64,000 nt of DNA from DATFKA01 sp035268885 (GTDB lineage: Bacteria > Bacteroidota > Bacteroidia > Chitinophagales > Saprospiraceae): the NCBI GenBank assembly GCA_035268885.1, contig DATFKA010000108.1:1-64000 (forward strand). The letters run 5' to 3'. How positions within the stretch are numbered: the first letter of the stretch is position 1; every line of letters begins with the position of its first letter. Below are positions 53,915 through 63,774 of the stretch, piece after piece. A program made the position numbers and the translations under genes. The notes under the pieces are model-generated. The model ran no database searches and was not told where the DNA came from. It saw only the letters and a program-made list of their open reading frames with translations.

Positions 53915-55633
53915 ATGCAACAACCCGTTTTTTTTCTGGCTTTCGCAAATGATCAGGACCGGCATTTGCCACTCCTGGACCAGGAAAGAAAGGAGGTAAT
54001 TCAGCATTTGCTGCCCCTCGAGAACGAGCAGTATATCCAATTACTCACCGAATCAGCGGCTACCATCAACGATCTTACCAGCCTAATTACCCAGGTGAAA
54101 GACCGGCTGGCTATTTTCCATTACGCCGGGCACGCCGAAAGTGATCAGTTGTTTTTGACGGATCAGGCCGCCAATAGTGACGGCTTAGCTGATTTGCTGG
54201 GTACCCAAAGCAACTTGAAACTGGTTTTTCTCAATGGTTGTTCGACTAAGGATCAGGTTGCCAGGCTTTTGGATAAAGGGGTGCCGGCGGTGATTGCTAC
54301 CTCAGTACCGATCGGAGATACCGCTGCTAAAGAATTTGCCAATGCCTTTTACAAAGCATTGGCTACGCAGCACACCATTAAGGAAGCTTTTGATATTGCC
54401 GCTTCTCGCCAGAAAATGGCCAATGGCCCGGAAGTGGAATGGCATCGTGGTCAGGGACTCCCACCCTTAGCCCAGGAGGCATCTCTGCCCTGGGGGTTAT
54501 ATACCCAGGACGAAAGCCCGGAAATACTCGATTGGAAAGTCTCGCTGGTCAGTGCCGGCACTTTTATTATTTCTAATGCCGGCTATAAGTACCAGTCTGG
54601 CCAGATCATGAATAAGAAAATTGTAGAAACCATCGCCAATGCGATTGCCGACTATAATTTTAAGATTCAATTCATGTTTCAGGAAGCTAAGCAACGCAAA
54701 AAAGAACCCAAGTTGCGAGAATTACGAGCGGCGGTGATTGATGCTTTCCCAACCCCGGTGGGTATGCATTTGCGCCGACTCATTCAGTCGGATAAAGTAA
54801 GCGTGGATCGCCTGCAACGCATGGTGAACTTATATTCCGTCTCTGTAGAGTTTTTGGCCTTTATTATGGTCGCTCAGCTCTGGGATGAATTATTCAAAAA
54901 CCAGGAAATAAATATCCCGGAAAGTCAGGCCAGTGTATTATCCGGTTTTGCGGAAGCGGATAATAATTCCTTTGACTCTTTTAACTACTTCGATCTCATC
55001 CGCGGGGTGGGGGATATATTCGAGCTAAATAAGATTACTCCCTTTGTCAAGGAGTTTTCCGCATTAAAACAAGCGGTTTTTGAGGATAGTGATCTGCTCA
55101 ATGCACATCTGGCTCTGGAGGAGATGAAAGTCCACCTGAAAGGGACCATTGCCGCCGAAGAAATTGAGTCTTATTGCGTTCAGGCCGAAGATCACCTTTG
55201 TACCTTATTTAGTCACATTGGTTTCGCGGCTAAATACACTATGGCTACTATTAAAACGATTGAATTGGATAAAGAACGCCACGCTGACCCGAATTTCAGG
55301 CACAATCTCGTTATACTGAATCGCCTGATGGAATCGATCGGGGTGTTGGATGATGTGTTAGTCTCCGATGTATACTCTGACAATAAGGCGGTGGTCTTGC
55401 TCAATGATGAGGACGCCGTTTACCCTTATCTAAACCTTTCCCCGTTTATCATTGACGAAAATGCCTTATCCGGGCAATACAATTCGAAGCTATTCTTTTT
55501 TCGTTATATGGATGGTAATCATCTGATCTACGAGCTGATCGAGAATCGCAAAGATCAGTTATTGGTGTCAGAAGATAAGTACCCATCGGTCAAAAATCAG
55601 TTTCAGGCTTTTAAACGTACAATTAAGAAATAA
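53915..55633 (+). CDS. CHAT-domain (caspase-like) protein, first gene of a split STAND operon
   Basis: This 572-aa cytoplasmic protein has residues 1-195 forming a CHAT peptidase domain: the catalytic His73 in AIFHYAGHAES and Cys109 in LVFLNGCST, followed by GVPAVIATSVPIGD and FANAFYKAL, typical of clan CD proteases. Residues 225-572 are mostly helical and I do not recognise them; they may be a linker or a partner-binding region. Its stop overlaps the start of the STAND gene by 1 nt (TAATG). CHAT domains are often effectors fused to STAND NTPases. Here the effector is a separate gene. Confidence 0.88.
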   Translation: MQQPVFFLAFANDQDRHLPLLDQERKEVIQHLLPLENEQYIQLLTESAATINDLTSLITQVKDRLAIFHYAGHAESDQLFLTDQAANSDGLADLLGTQSNLKLVFLNGCSTKDQVARLLDKGVPAVIATSVPIGDTAAKEFANAFYKALATQHTIKEAFDIAASRQKMANGPEVEWHRGQGLPPLAQEASLPWGLYTQDESPEILDWKVSLVSAGTFIISNAGYKYQSGQIMNKKIVETIANAIADYNFKIQFMFQEAKQRKKEPKLRELRAAVIDAFPTPVGMHLRRLIQSDKVSVDRLQRMVNLYSVSVEFLAFIMVAQLWDELFKNQEINIPESQASVLSGFAEADNNSFDSFNYFDLIRGVGDIFELNKITPFVKEFSALKQAVFEDSDLLNAHLALEEMKVHLKGTIAAEEIESYCVQAEDHLCTLFSHIGFAAKYTMATIKTIELDKERHADPNFRHNLVILNRLMESIGVLDDVLVSDVYSDNKAVVLLNDEDAVYPYLNLSPFIIDENALSGQYNSKLFFFRYMDGNHLIYELIENRKDQLLVSEDKYPSVKNQFQAFKRTIKK

Positions 55634-57504
55634 TGAGCAACTCACCTTTCAAATTGCTGGAAGCCTACGGCAAAGAAGATAAAGACATCTTCTTTGGCCG
55701 GGAGGAAGAAATTGAGTCGCTCTATCAGATGAGTTTTCAGACCAATTTGATGTTGGTCTACGGAATGTCGGGGACGGGTAAGACCAGCCTGATCCGTTGT
55801 GGATTAGCCAACCGCATTGACGAAAGTGATTGGCACGATGTCTATATCCGACGTAATAAAAATATAAATGCCTCTTTTTTACAGGAGTTAAAAGCTCACG
55901 ATCGGGAAGATTCTTTTGAAAAAGACTTTAGGGTACCCGATATGGTGAAATCTCTTTACCTGGATTACCTAAAGCCGATCTATCTGATCTTTGATCAATT
56001 CGAAGAGCTCTTTATTCTGGGAACGGAAGAGGAGTACCATACTTTTATTCAAACGATTGCCGATGTGTTGGCCGCCGAATTGCCCGCTAAGATCATTATC
56101 GTCATGCGGGAAGAATACCTGGCGCATTTATCTGCTTTTGAAAAAGTGGTGCCGAGCCTGTTCAACAAACGCCTACGCGTAGAACCCATGACTTTGACTA
56201 ATGCCCGTCGCGTCATCATTGATACCGTCCGTAACCCCGAATTTGGTATCCATTTGGCCGACGATGGGGTGGCCGATACGATTTTAGAGCACGTGACCGA
56301 AGGCAAAAATCAGGTGCAATTGACGTATTTACAGGTCTTTCTGGATAAAATGTGGCGAATTGCCCACGAACGGAATGCGGAGCGGCTGGTTTTTGATCAC
56401 GAGCTGGTTCGGGAGGTAGGCCGCATCGAAGACGTGCTGGTTGGATTTCTCGAGGAGCAGCTGGAGGTCTTCACGGCCGAAGTAGGTCCAAAACACCTGG
56501 CACTGAAATTACTGAAAGTCTTTGTATCGGATAAGGGCACCAAGACCCCGGTCGTTTTTACGGAGTTGAGGGAACGACTGCCCGAGATTAGTGAACAGGA
56601 AACCCTACGCCTACTTAGCTTTTTTCTGAATAACCGAATCTTACGTCCGCTGGATAATAACCAGTTTGAACTTACCCACGATAGTATTGCCTATAAATTA
56701 TTTAAGACCCAAAACGTCGGTATCTCCCTGCCAGAATTGATACCTGGTTATGGGGAAGTACCGAGTAATCCCTTTTTGAAGTTTCGCCCCTATCCGCAGG
56801 AAATGGCCGCCATTTTTCATGGCCGTTCGGAAGAAATTCAGGAGTTATTCGATATGGTGGTCAACCAAACGAATGTCCGTACCACTCTGGTTTTTGGGCC
56901 CCTGGGGGTGGGCAAAACCTCACTGGTACAGGCGGGGCTAATACCTCGTCTTGAACAATTGTTTAAAGTGGCCAAAATACATTTTAGCCGGGAGTTCTTT
57001 GATTCGGCCTATATGCAGCGGATGCTAAACGCCGATCCGGATTTTGGCGACAAGCCAATGCTTTTGGAAGCGGCCTACCGCTGGTATCGGGACAAACCGG
57101 TAGATGAAGAACGAAAAATAATTATCCTGGATCAGTTCGAAGAGCTATTCATCTGGATTGATGATCACGATCAGTTGGTGCATTTTTACAAGCACATTCA
57201 ACACCTGCTACGGGCGGAGTGGAATGTAGACCTGGTGATCGTAGTGCGGGATGAGTTTTTTGCACAACTGCAGGATCTGGAGTTCTATCTTCCGGGTATC
57301 CTGGATGAGCAGATGCGCATTAAACACATTGATCACGAGGCCGCTAAAGATATTCTACAAAATACCATAAAAAATGCAGATATTCAGATCGAGAACGAAG
57401 CCGTGATTGATCGTATCGTGAAAACGGTAGAAGAAGAAGACGGTCGCGTAAACCTAACCTATCTGCAATTATATATGGATAAACTTTATCGCAGCATCGT
57501 ATGA
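55633..57504 (+). CDS. Tandem STAND-type (nSTAND1-like) NTPase, second gene of the operon
   Basis: This 623-aa protein has two STAND modules. Module 1 has the Walker A motif GMSGTGKTSL at 44-53, the Walker B-like LIFDQFEELF at about 118-127, a sensor region (VMREEYLAHL), and a winged-helix segment ending QFELTHDSIAYKLF near 360. Module 2 has Walker A GPLGVGKTSL near 422-431 and Walker B LDQFEELFIW near 500. It stops right after NLTYLQLYMDKLYR, so its winged helix is not in this protein but at the N-terminus of the next gene. The start overlaps the CHAT stop (TAATG), and the stop overlaps the next start (ATGA). It is predicted to oligomerise on signal and activate CHAT. Confidence 0.9.
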   Translation: MSNSPFKLLEAYGKEDKDIFFGREEEIESLYQMSFQTNLMLVYGMSGTGKTSLIRCGLANRIDESDWHDVYIRRNKNINASFLQELKAHDREDSFEKDFRVPDMVKSLYLDYLKPIYLIFDQFEELFILGTEEEYHTFIQTIADVLAAELPAKIIIVMREEYLAHLSAFEKVVPSLFNKRLRVEPMTLTNARRVIIDTVRNPEFGIHLADDGVADTILEHVTEGKNQVQLTYLQVFLDKMWRIAHERNAERLVFDHELVREVGRIEDVLVGFLEEQLEVFTAEVGPKHLALKLLKVFVSDKGTKTPVVFTELRERLPEISEQETLRLLSFFLNNRILRPLDNNQFELTHDSIAYKLFKTQNVGISLPELIPGYGEVPSNPFLKFRPYPQEMAAIFHGRSEEIQELFDMVVNQTNVRTTLVFGPLGVGKTSLVQAGLIPRLEQLFKVAKIHFSREFFDSAYMQRMLNADPDFGDKPMLLEAAYRWYRDKPVDEERKIIILDQFEELFIWIDDHDQLVHFYKHIQHLLRAEWNVDLVIVVRDEFFAQLQDLEFYLPGILDEQMRIKHIDHEAAKDILQNTIKNADIQIENEAVIDRIVKTVEEEDGRVNLTYLQLYMDKLYRSIV

Positions 57505-59849
57505 GCCTAGAAAAAAAGATTACGTTTAACCTGCTCAACCGCATCTCGATCAACGAGAATGTGGTCGACGATTTCCTGGACCAGGAAATGCAGGAAATCG
57601 ATAATCTTTACGGTGATAACTACGATGGCCTGAGTACAAAAGTCCTTTCCCTGTTTGCCCAAAATGGCAAACGCCTGCAAGTCTCAGAAGAAGACTTTAT
57701 CCGTGAGCTCAGTGAAAAGCGTAGTCTGTCCAAAGAGGCGGCCTACAATATTCTGGATCGATTACAACGCTCGGATCTCATTCATTGCACTGATCATGAT
57801 CGTTATGAATTAGCCAACAATACGCTGGTACAGCGGGTCGATAAAAAGGTAGAAGCTGAAAATTCTTTGCTGCGCAATATGCGCGTAGTCATCCGGGATC
57901 ATATGACCCGCGATGAGTTGCTTGACCAACAATACCTTGATCATATTGCTCCCTTCATGACGCGTCTGGAACTGGATGCCGAGCAAAAGCAGTTTGTAGA
58001 GCGTTCCCATACGGCTATTCACCGGGCGCGCCGCCGCCGTCGATTATTAGGGATTTTAGGAATTTTACTACTGCTGGGCTTTGCGGCTGGAACTACCTTT
58101 CTGGCTATCCGTAATCAGTTGCTTTATGACGAGGCCCAAACCGTAAATAAGGATCTAAAAAACAGTCAGGTGGCGCTAAGACTGAAAAACGATAGTCTGC
58201 GGCAAACGGAAGCTAAACTTCTCATTAAGCAGGATTCCCTTTTTGCCGAAAGTGAGCAGAAACAGCAGCTGATTAATAGTCTGGATAGTGCCTTGCAGGA
58301 AGCACTCAACGCAAGAATGGCAGCCGAAGCCGCCCAGGATAGTATCCGCCGGGCAAATTTACGCCTCGACGCCGCCCGTCGTCAGCTACGGGTGGCACTC
58401 GAGGCTGCAGAAGATGCTGAAAAGCGGGCTAGCTTGCAAAGAGATACTGCCGTGCAGGCCCGCCGGGAAGCCCTAATGGAAAAACGACAATCCGACTTAC
58501 TGGCCATTTCGCTAAATGCCGCAGTACGTTCACAGGCGGTGACCAATGCCCGTACGCAGGGACTGATCGCCCGACAATCCTACGAACTTTACCTGGAATA
58601 CGTTCGAAACAGCAGCGACGCCCTCGACCCCGAGGGTAATCATCCCTACATTTTTACGGCCTTGCGCCAAAGCCTGCGTAATTTGGCACCAGAGATTCCT
58701 CGCTCTATCAAAGCCCATAGCGGTAGCGTAAATGATATTCTGGTAGCCCCGGATAGCAAAAAAATATATACCGCCGGTAGTGACGGGCAGGTGAAAGAAT
58801 GGACGGTTGATTTTTGGTTACCCATCGGACGCCCCGAGATGTCTACCCGTACCTTAATGGGCCTGGAAAAGAACGTCATCTATGATGCACTGGATCTCAG
58901 CGAAGATGGGCAACACTTACTGGTGAGCGGACAATTAGATAAGCTACAGCTGTACAACTTTGATAATGATTTTCTGCAAGAGAATCTATTCTTTAACAAA
59001 CGCTTTGGTCCTAACGAAAAGGTCTACGCCAGTGCCTTTCTGGCGGATGATGATCCTACTCAGGTGATTGCATTAACCAGAGATGATTTCCATTCTTCTC
59101 AAATGGTTTCCAAGTCTATTCTACGCAGAGACTTTAGTGATCCTTTTGATAAAATCAGCACCCGGGCCAATACAAGCCTAAAAGTCGCGGGGAAGGTATT
59201 GGGTTTATCGGCTTCTACAGAATATGAAGGGGAACGCTTTTTTATTAATCTGCAGGTGATGGACCGCATCCCTAAACCGGCCGAGCAAATTAACTTTGTC
59301 GTTGATGGCCAGACTGATCAATACGGAGAAGCGGTCGTATTGGCAGCTCAGCAGGAAGCAGAAAACGGCATTGTAGCTATTGGTATGGAAAACGGTCACC
59401 TGATAATTGGAAAGGTAGACCTTCTGGGGCAGAACATCTGGAAAAATGATCGCTCAGGGTTGTTAACTTTCCGACCGCACCAAGCCGCCATTAGTGATAT
59501 CGCTTTTAGTCAAAATGGGAATTATATGGCCGTAGCCAGTTACGACGGTACCGTTTCTATCTGGGACCTTCGGTATTTTCTGGAGGCTACCTACCAGCCG
59601 CTGATTATTGATGATCATCGCGACTGGGTACGTTCGCTGGCCTTCACGCATAACGACCGTTTTTTAGTTGCCGGCACCAAAGATGGTCGCCTGTATTTCT
59701 GGAATTTTAATTCTCCGGATTATGCTCAGGCTATTTGTAATCGGCTGAGTAAACCAGCTGGTTATCCAAACTACGATCGGATTGATGATCAGTTGTGGGA
59801 ACAGTTTTTTGGAAAAAATATTAAGAAAGATGATCAGATTTGTCGCTAA
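57501..59849 (+). CDS. Membrane-anchored WD40 protein carrying the winged helix of STAND module 2
   Basis: The protein has 782 aa. Residues 1-115 match the winged-helix portion that follows STAND module 1 in the previous gene (VVDDFLDQEMQE, STKVLSLFA, YELANNTLVQRV). A basic run HRARRRRR at 174-181 is followed by one membrane helix (182-203), so the N-terminus should be cytoplasmic and the rest periplasmic. Residues 205-345 are a coiled coil with many Gln, Glu, Ala and Arg residues. From about 400 to 740 there are WD40/beta-propeller repeats, the clearest being SGSVNDILVAPDSKKIYTAG and SDIAFSQNGNYMAVASYDG. The start overlaps the STAND stop by 4 nt. Confidence 0.88.
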   Translation: MSLEKKITFNLLNRISINENVVDDFLDQEMQEIDNLYGDNYDGLSTKVLSLFAQNGKRLQVSEEDFIRELSEKRSLSKEAAYNILDRLQRSDLIHCTDHDRYELANNTLVQRVDKKVEAENSLLRNMRVVIRDHMTRDELLDQQYLDHIAPFMTRLELDAEQKQFVERSHTAIHRARRRRRLLGILGILLLLGFAAGTTFLAIRNQLLYDEAQTVNKDLKNSQVALRLKNDSLRQTEAKLLIKQDSLFAESEQKQQLINSLDSALQEALNARMAAEAAQDSIRRANLRLDAARRQLRVALEAAEDAEKRASLQRDTAVQARREALMEKRQSDLLAISLNAAVRSQAVTNARTQGLIARQSYELYLEYVRNSSDALDPEGNHPYIFTALRQSLRNLAPEIPRSIKAHSGSVNDILVAPDSKKIYTAGSDGQVKEWTVDFWLPIGRPEMSTRTLMGLEKNVIYDALDLSEDGQHLLVSGQLDKLQLYNFDNDFLQENLFFNKRFGPNEKVYASAFLADDDPTQVIALTRDDFHSSQMVSKSILRRDFSDPFDKISTRANTSLKVAGKVLGLSASTEYEGERFFINLQVMDRIPKPAEQINFVVDGQTDQYGEAVVLAAQQEAENGIVAIGMENGHLIIGKVDLLGQNIWKNDRSGLLTFRPHQAAISDIAFSQNGNYMAVASYDGTVSIWDLRYFLEATYQPLIIDDHRDWVRSLAFTHNDRFLVAGTKDGRLYFWNFNSPDYAQAICNRLSKPAGYPNYDRIDDQLWEQFFGKNIKKDDQICR

Positions 59850-60951
59850 AAAACGTGCCTGGTTTTTGGGCTTCGGTCTGTTGCTGTTCTCATTCAGTGG
59901 CTTTTCGCAAATGATACAACGGCCTGCTGAAGAACGTTATGAAATTGCCCAGGATCTCTATGAGGAGGGAAGACTTAATCTGGTCATTGATACTTTGCTG
60001 CCTTTCTTTAATCAGCGATCTTCCCGACAATCTGATATACTGAGCCTTTCGGCGGTCACTTATAAATTTCTGGATCAGGATGCCGCCGCGCGACAGCAAT
60101 TGTTACGCCTCTTTAATATGGATCCTTTCTACCAATTGGACCAGGCTATTCCGGAGTTGCGCTATTTGGAGGAGGATCTGGTGATCTATCCAAAATATGC
60201 ACTTAAAGCTAAGGGAGGCGTCTATGTCACGTCTCGTCCCTGGCTGGTGAATAAAGCATCACGGGAGGAAACCAATGTCGTTTCAGAAAAATTTGCGCTG
60301 GATGCGGGAGATCAGATTGGCACCCTGGCGGAGGTCAGCGCCGGACGGTCTCTGTGGCCGGAAGGTCCTTATTTGTTCGCGGGACTGGGTTTATCTCGCT
60401 ATTCGTTTCGCTACACTGGTGTCTACGACGATGTAGAAAACCCCGATGGGGACTTGGATCGGGCTACCTTCAGCTTTCGCGAAAAACACTGGTGGCTGCA
60501 TTTACCCGTATACCTGAAGCAACATTTTTTAATTCCCGGTAGAGATTTCCGGCAGCAAATTTTTATTCCCTACGGTTTCGCGGGTTTTTCCCTGGATTTT
60601 ATGCGCCGGCCCTCCGCAGAATGGACGGATATTAGTCTGCAATACGAGCGGATGGAGGAGCCCATGCCCACTAATTTTAGTGATATTCAGATTAATGATC
60701 TGCGTAATGCGTTTAATTTTAGCCTGATGGCAGGAGGTGGGATTCAGGCCCGCTCTGGCTATCATCTTGGGTTTATTGAGCTGGGCTATGCCCAAATGTT
60801 CCGAAACCTGCGTCAAACAAATTCGGTGAATACAGAGCTGGCGGAGCAAATCGAAAATGACTTCCATTATCGAGGCACTGACTTCTTATTATCCAATCTG
60901 CAGGTGACCATTGGTTACTCCCGCTTTTTTTACCGGGCCAGTGAAAAGTAA
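59830..60951 (+). CDS. Outer-membrane beta-barrel protein with N-terminal helical region, fourth gene of the operon
   Basis: The ATG at 59830 (MIRFVAKKRAW) has the good Shine-Dalgarno-like AAGAAAG just upstream, inside the end of the WD40 gene (20-nt overlap). The 373-aa product has a signal peptide (SGFSQ). Next comes a helical, TPR-like stretch (about 30-105, RYEIAQDLYEEGRLNLVID and ILSLSAVTYKFL), and then a beta-barrel region (about 120-373) with the alternating pattern GPYLFAGLGLSRYSFRYTG, QIFIPYGFAGFSLDF, GYHLGFIELGYAQMF and a terminal TIGYSRFFYRASEK. It resembles TPR-plus-barrel proteins of Bacteroidota. Its place suggests an envelope component of the same system. Confidence 0.82.
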   Translation: MIRFVAKKRAWFLGFGLLLFSFSGFSQMIQRPAEERYEIAQDLYEEGRLNLVIDTLLPFFNQRSSRQSDILSLSAVTYKFLDQDAAARQQLLRLFNMDPFYQLDQAIPELRYLEEDLVIYPKYALKAKGGVYVTSRPWLVNKASREETNVVSEKFALDAGDQIGTLAEVSAGRSLWPEGPYLFAGLGLSRYSFRYTGVYDDVENPDGDLDRATFSFREKHWWLHLPVYLKQHFLIPGRDFRQQIFIPYGFAGFSLDFMRRPSAEWTDISLQYERMEEPMPTNFSDIQINDLRNAFNFSLMAGGGIQARSGYHLGFIELGYAQMFRNLRQTNSVNTELAEQIENDFHYRGTDFLLSNLQVTIGYSRFFYRASEK

Positions 60952-61111
60952 ATGAGACACCATATTTTTTAGGGTAAAACCCAATATTCCCTAATTATTT
61001 TTGGTCTTTAACTAATGTATTTAGGCTTAGTGTAAAAAATACATTAATTCAGGAACTTTATTACCTACGATCTGGGTAGATTCTTTACCTTTATTTAAGA
61101 GAAGCAGTTTT

Positions 61112-61135
61112 GGGTCGAAGCTCCCGCTTCGTCCT
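61112..61135. repeat. Palindromic repeat, hairpin type, copy 2
   Basis: GGGTCGAAGC TCCC GCTTCGTCCT: this copy matches 33155-33178 in 21 of 24 bases, and flanking bases (TT before, GAAA after) match too. Two substitutions weaken the stem. It lies 34 nt upstream of the glucan phosphorylase start. Confidence 0.65.
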
Positions 61136-61168
61136 GAAAACATCTTATAAAGAACAAAAACCAGTGAT

Positions 61169-63730
61169 ATGATAGAACAAATAAAGGATAGCAACAAGAA
61201 TCTAAAAAGAATCTTTATCAAGAGTGATCTGCCAGAGGCCCTGATTCCTTTACGGGAGATGGCACAAAACCTTTGGTGGTCCTGGCACAAGGAAGCTACC
61301 CAGCTTTTTGAGACGCTTCAGCCTGAGCAATGGGTGGAATCTAACTACAACCCGATAGAGATCATAGACAAGCTTGAACTGGAGCGGGCCAAAGCCCTGG
61401 CGGAAGATCAGACATTCATCAAAAAGCTAAATCGGGCAAAAAAGGCATTCGATGCTTATATGAACGAAAAAAAGCAGGTTGCCAGCCCAACTATCGCTTA
61501 CTTTAGTATGGAGTATGGTCTGCATATTTCTACCCGTTTGTACTCCGGAGGTCTGGGGATTTTGGCGGGCGATTATCTGAAGGAAGCCAGCGACCAAAAT
61601 GCTAATTTAGCCGCCGTAGGCCTGCTGTATCGCTATGGTTATTTCCAGCAGACTATTTCCCTACACGGGGATCAGATTAGTAATTATCCGCCACAGAAAT
61701 TCACTAGCCTGCCCCTCCAGCCCGTACGCGATGCGAATGGAGAATGGATGAAAATTACCATCAATCTGTTGGGACGTACGGTCTACGCTAAAATCTGGTG
61801 TTTAAACGTCGGTCGGGTCCCCCTTTATTTAATGGATACCGATATTGATGAAAACGAATGGGAAGACCGTCAATTGACGCACCACCTGTACGGCGGCGAT
61901 AACGAGCATCGCCTGAAGCAAGAAATATTATTGGGGATTGGTGGTATCCGGGTCCTGGAAGCGATTCGTTACGAAGCGGACCTCTATCACTGTAACGAAG
62001 GACATGCCGCCTTCATGACACTGGAGCGCGTTCGCCATTTAATTCAGCGCAAACGGCTGGACTTTGACCAGGCACGGGAGGTGGTCCGGGCTTCTTCGCT
62101 ATTTACTACACATACACCGGTACCGGCAGGGCACGATTATTTTCCGGAAGATTTGCTGCGTAATTACCTCTACGGTTACACCCATGAGTTAGGGATTAAC
62201 TGGGATCAGTTTATGGCTCTGGGGAAAAAAGACCGACACGACGGACATGAGCTGTTTTCTATGAGCCACCTGGCTATCCGCCTTTGTCAGGAGGTGAACG
62301 GAGTTAGTAGGCTACACGGTACCGTCTCCCAACAAATGTTTAAAAATTTATATCCGGGATATAATTATCAGGAACTACACATCGGCTACGTTACCAATGG
62401 CGTACATTACCCTACCTGGATTGCCAACGAATGGCATCAGGTTTTGGCGAAAGCCAAAGGAGACAAGTTCATTAAATTCCAATCGGATCCCAAGCAGTGG
62501 AATGCGGTAAATGATTTATCGGGCCCGAAGGTGCATGAGATTCGCACCACACTCAAAGAGCGTTTGCTCAACTACGTACGGGAGAAAATTAAAGCAGACC
62601 TTACTCGTCGTGGGGATCGGCCTTCTACTATTTTTCAGGTGCTCAATGGCATTAATGATAAAGCCTTGGTCGTGGGCTTTGCCCGTCGCTTTGCTACTTA
62701 CAAAAGAGCGCACCTGCTCTTTCGTAATCTGGACCGCTTATCCAAGATGGTCAACGATCCGAAGCATCCGGTAATGTTTATTTTTGCCGGTAAGGCACAC
62801 CCCGCCGATCAACCCGGGCAACAACTGATAAAAGATATCGTCCACATTTCCAAAAAACCAGATTTTGCCGGTAAGATTATCTTCCTGGAGGGCTATAATA
62901 TGGAGATGGCAAAATTCCTGGTACAGGGCGTTGATATCTGGCTGAATACACCTACCCGTCCGAAGGAGGCTTCCGGGACCTCCGGTATGAAAGCCGCCAT
63001 GAACGGTGTGATGAACTTTAGTGTACTTGATGGTTGGTGGGCCGAAGGATACCGGGAGGACTCCGGCTGGGCACTGCCCTTAGAGCGGACCTATAACGAT
63101 CAGAATCTGCAGGATGATCTGGACGCTGAGACACTTTACAATACCTTTGAGACGGATATTGTCCCTGCTTATTTCGACCGCAACGAGGAGGGCTTTTCGG
63201 AAGAATGGGTGACTTACGTCAAAAATGTAATCACTAAAGTTGGACCACAATTCACCATGAAGCGAATGCTGGATGATTATTACGAACGCTTCTACGAAAA
63301 AATGGCTAAACGTAGCGGTAAATTCAATGAAAACGAGTACAGCCTGGCCAAAGGTATCGTCAACTGGAAACGCCACTTACAAAACAAATGGGAAGCCATC
63401 CACGTGATCGAAAGGGATGTCTTCGACACCGATAACTTTTCGCTGAAACTGGGCCAGGATATGAAATCCAGGATTCGCCTCTATTTGGATGATATCCAGC
63501 CGGACCACGTGGGCATCGAGTTGGTCTTCTTCAAAAGGGTTGACGAGGAACACCTGGAACTGGTCCGTGTCGAACCACTGCGTACGACCAGTCGGGATGA
63601 TCAGACGGCTACCTATGAATCTACGATCGCCCTGGATATTTCGGGCGTATACGAGTACGGTTACCGTCTTTTCCCTAAGCATCCGGATATGCCACACCGG
63701 CAGGATCTGGGGCTCGTGAAGTGGATTTAA
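61169..63730 (+). CDS. glgP: Alpha-glucan (glycogen) phosphorylase, GT35
   Basis: This PLP enzyme releases glucose-1-phosphate from glycogen or maltodextrins. The 853-aa chain has the short-form bacterial architecture of the alpha-glucan phosphorylase subfamily: SDLPEALIPLREMAQNLWWSW at the start (given in part: LPEALIPLREMAQN), IAYFSMEYG, YSGGLGILAGD, CNEGHAAFM, HTPVPAGHDYF, FARRFATYKRA, and the PLP site EASGTSGMKAAMNG (Lys near 606). The C-terminal 100 residues form an extra beta domain. The ATG at 61169 is preceded by AACAAAAACCAGTGAT and is the only good start. Expected to be cytoplasmic. Confidence 0.95.
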   Translation: MIEQIKDSNKNLKRIFIKSDLPEALIPLREMAQNLWWSWHKEATQLFETLQPEQWVESNYNPIEIIDKLELERAKALAEDQTFIKKLNRAKKAFDAYMNEKKQVASPTIAYFSMEYGLHISTRLYSGGLGILAGDYLKEASDQNANLAAVGLLYRYGYFQQTISLHGDQISNYPPQKFTSLPLQPVRDANGEWMKITINLLGRTVYAKIWCLNVGRVPLYLMDTDIDENEWEDRQLTHHLYGGDNEHRLKQEILLGIGGIRVLEAIRYEADLYHCNEGHAAFMTLERVRHLIQRKRLDFDQAREVVRASSLFTTHTPVPAGHDYFPEDLLRNYLYGYTHELGINWDQFMALGKKDRHDGHELFSMSHLAIRLCQEVNGVSRLHGTVSQQMFKNLYPGYNYQELHIGYVTNGVHYPTWIANEWHQVLAKAKGDKFIKFQSDPKQWNAVNDLSGPKVHEIRTTLKERLLNYVREKIKADLTRRGDRPSTIFQVLNGINDKALVVGFARRFATYKRAHLLFRNLDRLSKMVNDPKHPVMFIFAGKAHPADQPGQQLIKDIVHISKKPDFAGKIIFLEGYNMEMAKFLVQGVDIWLNTPTRPKEASGTSGMKAAMNGVMNFSVLDGWWAEGYREDSGWALPLERTYNDQNLQDDLDAETLYNTFETDIVPAYFDRNEEGFSEEWVTYVKNVITKVGPQFTMKRMLDDYYERFYEKMAKRSGKFNENEYSLAKGIVNWKRHLQNKWEAIHVIERDVFDTDNFSLKLGQDMKSRIRLYLDDIQPDHVGIELVFFKRVDEEHLELVRVEPLRTTSRDDQTATYESTIALDISGVYEYGYRLFPKHPDMPHRQDLGLVKWI

Positions 63731-63774
63731 ACCTTTTGAGATTCGTGTCGTCTAATATCTAAAATCGATCAAGG

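Noticed and set aside
57505..57530. Run of seven A at 57511-57517 near the STAND/WD40 junction, possible programmed frameshift site.
   Set aside because: It lies after the stop codon of the upstream gene (57502-57504), so slippage there cannot fuse the two frames. The ATGA overlap is better explained by termination-reinitiation.
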